This document shows, piece by piece, positions 13,741 to 14,492 of a DNA stretch of 14,492 nt. This DNA comes from an uncultured Eubacterium sp. (GTDB lineage Bacteria; Bacillota; Clostridia; Lachnospirales; Lachnospiraceae): the NCBI GenBank assembly GCA_946611445.1, contig CAMODP010000030.1, positions 1 through 14,492 on the forward strand, given 5' to 3'. Within the stretch, counting starts at the first letter, position 1; every line of letters begins with the position of its first letter. The translations under genes were made by a program, and so were the position numbers. The notes under the pieces are model-generated. The model was not told the origin of the DNA and ran no database searches. It saw only the letters and a list, made by a program, of their open reading frames with translations.

Positions 13741-13918
13741 CTCACAGGAAGGTCTTCTGACTCGGCGTCACCGCGTCCGGCACCTTCTCGGCTCTGAGAG
13801 GTATACCCTCCCCGCCAATGGCAATCCGCCGTCCGCTCAGCCTCACAGCAACGGTCTTGTCGGAGAATCACACTCCGTTCCCTATTCTCCCGCCCTTTCA
13901 GGGGCAGGCGCCTGTGAG
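13741..13918 (-). ncRNA. Cobalamin (B12) riboswitch aptamer
   Basis: Binds adenosylcobalamin or a related corrinoid and normally lowers expression of the downstream genes. The closing helix CTCACAGG/CCTGTGAG (13918-13911 with 13748-13741) is perfect. The 3' B12 box reads GAGTCAGAAGACCTTCC (13763-13747), against the usual AGTCAGGAGACCTGCC. The conserved core includes AGGGAA, GTGTGATTCTCC and GACCGTTGCTGTGAGG, near 13887-13840, matching the GGTG-AAT-CC and CGC-ACTGT blocks with small deviations. It lies 240 nt before the binding-protein ATG with a terminator and antiterminator in between. It is the key evidence about what the importer carries. Confidence 0.92.
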
Positions 13919-13945
13919 TACCCTAATCTACGTTAGATTGTTGTA

Positions 13946-13974
13946 ATTATAGCACGCTGCGATTTTCACTGCAA
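13946..13974 (-). promoter_or_regulatory. Sigma-A promoter of the riboswitch-importer operon
   Basis: On the minus strand, -35 TTGCAG (13969-13974), a 17-bp spacer and a consensus -10 TATAAT (13946-13951). The start should be near 13939. A 6-bp hairpin AATCTA-ACG-TAGATT (13938-13924) would form at the very 5' end of the RNA. Confidence 0.85.
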
Positions 13975-13999
13975 CCGCCTGTTTTAGTTATGGCAGTCC

Positions 14000-14028
14000 G
14001 GGAGACAGGGGTCTGACCCCTGTCTCCC
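14000..14028. repeat. Dispersed palindrome, copy C, downstream of rubrerythrin
   Basis: Perfect 14-bp arms (14000-14013 and 14015-14028) around a central T, the longest of the three copies, with a partial repeat CTGTCTCC right after it. It lies between the rubrerythrin stop and the importer promoter. It could end rubrerythrin transcription, but no T-run follows on the minus strand. Confidence 0.88.
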
Positions 14029-14070
14029 TGTCTCCGCGTATCGCGTATTCTGAGCTGTAATGCCATGTAA

Positions 14071-14492
14071 TCAGTAATTCTCAGTCGCCACTTCGAAGTA
14101 TGCCTGCGGATGGGCGCACACCGGGCAGATGTCCGGCGCCTCGGTGCCGACCACGATGTGGCCGCAGTTGCGGCATTCCCAGACTTTGACTTCGCTCTTT
14201 TTGAACACTTCCTGCATCTCTACATTTTTCAGCAAAGCGCGGTATCTCTCCTCGTGATGCTTCTCGATCGCAGCCACGCCGCGGAACTTCGCTGCCAGCT
14301 CCGGGAAGCCCTCTTCCTCGGCTGTGCGCGCGAAGCCTTCGTACATATCCGTCCACTCGAAATTCTCACCGTCTGCGGCGGCAGCCAGGTTTTCCGCCGT
14401 ATCCCCGATGCCGTTCAGCTCTTTGAACCACATCTTCGCATGCTCTTTCTCATTGTCAGCTGTCTTCAGGAACAGCGCAGAAATCTGCTCAA
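14071..14492 (-). CDS. rbr: Rubrerythrin, N-terminus cut by window edge
   Basis: Cytoplasmic non-heme iron protein that reduces hydrogen peroxide in anaerobes. The frame is open through the right edge; 139 complete codons are visible and roughly the first 50 residues are missing. The ferritin-like di-iron domain shows two ExxH motifs, EKEHAK near the window edge and IEKHHEERY further on. The C-terminal rubredoxin-like domain has the iron-binding pairs CRNC and CPVC in [10 protein letters not shown] and [12 protein letters not shown]. The ATG at 14433 is internal, since the di-iron ligands upstream of it are in the same frame. Its promoter is outside the window. Confidence 0.96.
   Translation of the reverse strand, partial: EQISALFLKTADNEKEHAKMWFKELNGIGDTAENLAAAADGENFEWTDMYEGFARTAEEEGFPELAAKFRGVAAIEKHHEERYRALLKNVEMQEVFKKSEVKVWECRNCGHIVVGTEAPDICPVCAHPQAYFEVATENY

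Overview
The window reads as chromosomal DNA of an anaerobic, low-GC-phylum (Firmicutes/Bacillota) bacterium with a fairly GC-rich genome, most likely a Lachnospiraceae-type Clostridium relative. The evidence is a class B sortase, a CIRCE (HrcA) operator in front of clpB, a rubrerythrin, an Hsp33 zinc chaperone, a cobalamin riboswitch and strong Shine-Dalgarno sequences. The family-level assignment is inference. Every supported gene lies on the minus strand, so transcription runs from right to left. The many long plus-strand ORFs are shadows of minus-strand genes.

From right to left: (1) a rubrerythrin missing its N-terminus (14071-14492). (2) A cobalamin-riboswitch-controlled import operon: promoter at 13946-13974, aptamer at 13741-13918, a strong intrinsic terminator with a competing antiterminator at 13580-13710, then a family-5 solute-binding protein, two permeases and two ATPases (13501 down to 8452). 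The last genes overlap or sit close together, and a perfect palindrome followed by a T-run ends the operon. The subunit sizes resemble nickel/metal (Nik-type) importers more than oligopeptide importers. Together with the B12 switch this suggests uptake of cobalt, a cobalt chelate or a corrinoid. (3) clpB behind a consensus sigma-A promoter whose -35 box lies inside a CIRCE element. (4) A run of housekeeping or unknown genes: a Pr6Pr-like membrane protein, a YtcJ-like amidohydrolase, a class I methyltransferase and hslO. (5) A class B sortase cut by the left edge, preceded by a good promoter and a roughly 210-nt, highly structured leader that I cannot assign to a known RNA family.

Two kinds of repeat stand out. 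The 3' ends of three consecutive genes (methyltransferase, amidohydrolase, Pr6Pr-like protein) are part of degenerate tandem repeats that run past the stop codon into the spacer. A dispersed palindrome with core GACAGGGGTC-A/T-GACCCCTGTC occurs three times between genes, and a separate multi-hairpin block fills the clpB/Pr6Pr spacer. The most promising undescribed items are the sortase leader RNA, the B12-controlled Nik/Opp-like importer whose binding protein lacks a lipobox, and the gene-end repeat pattern.
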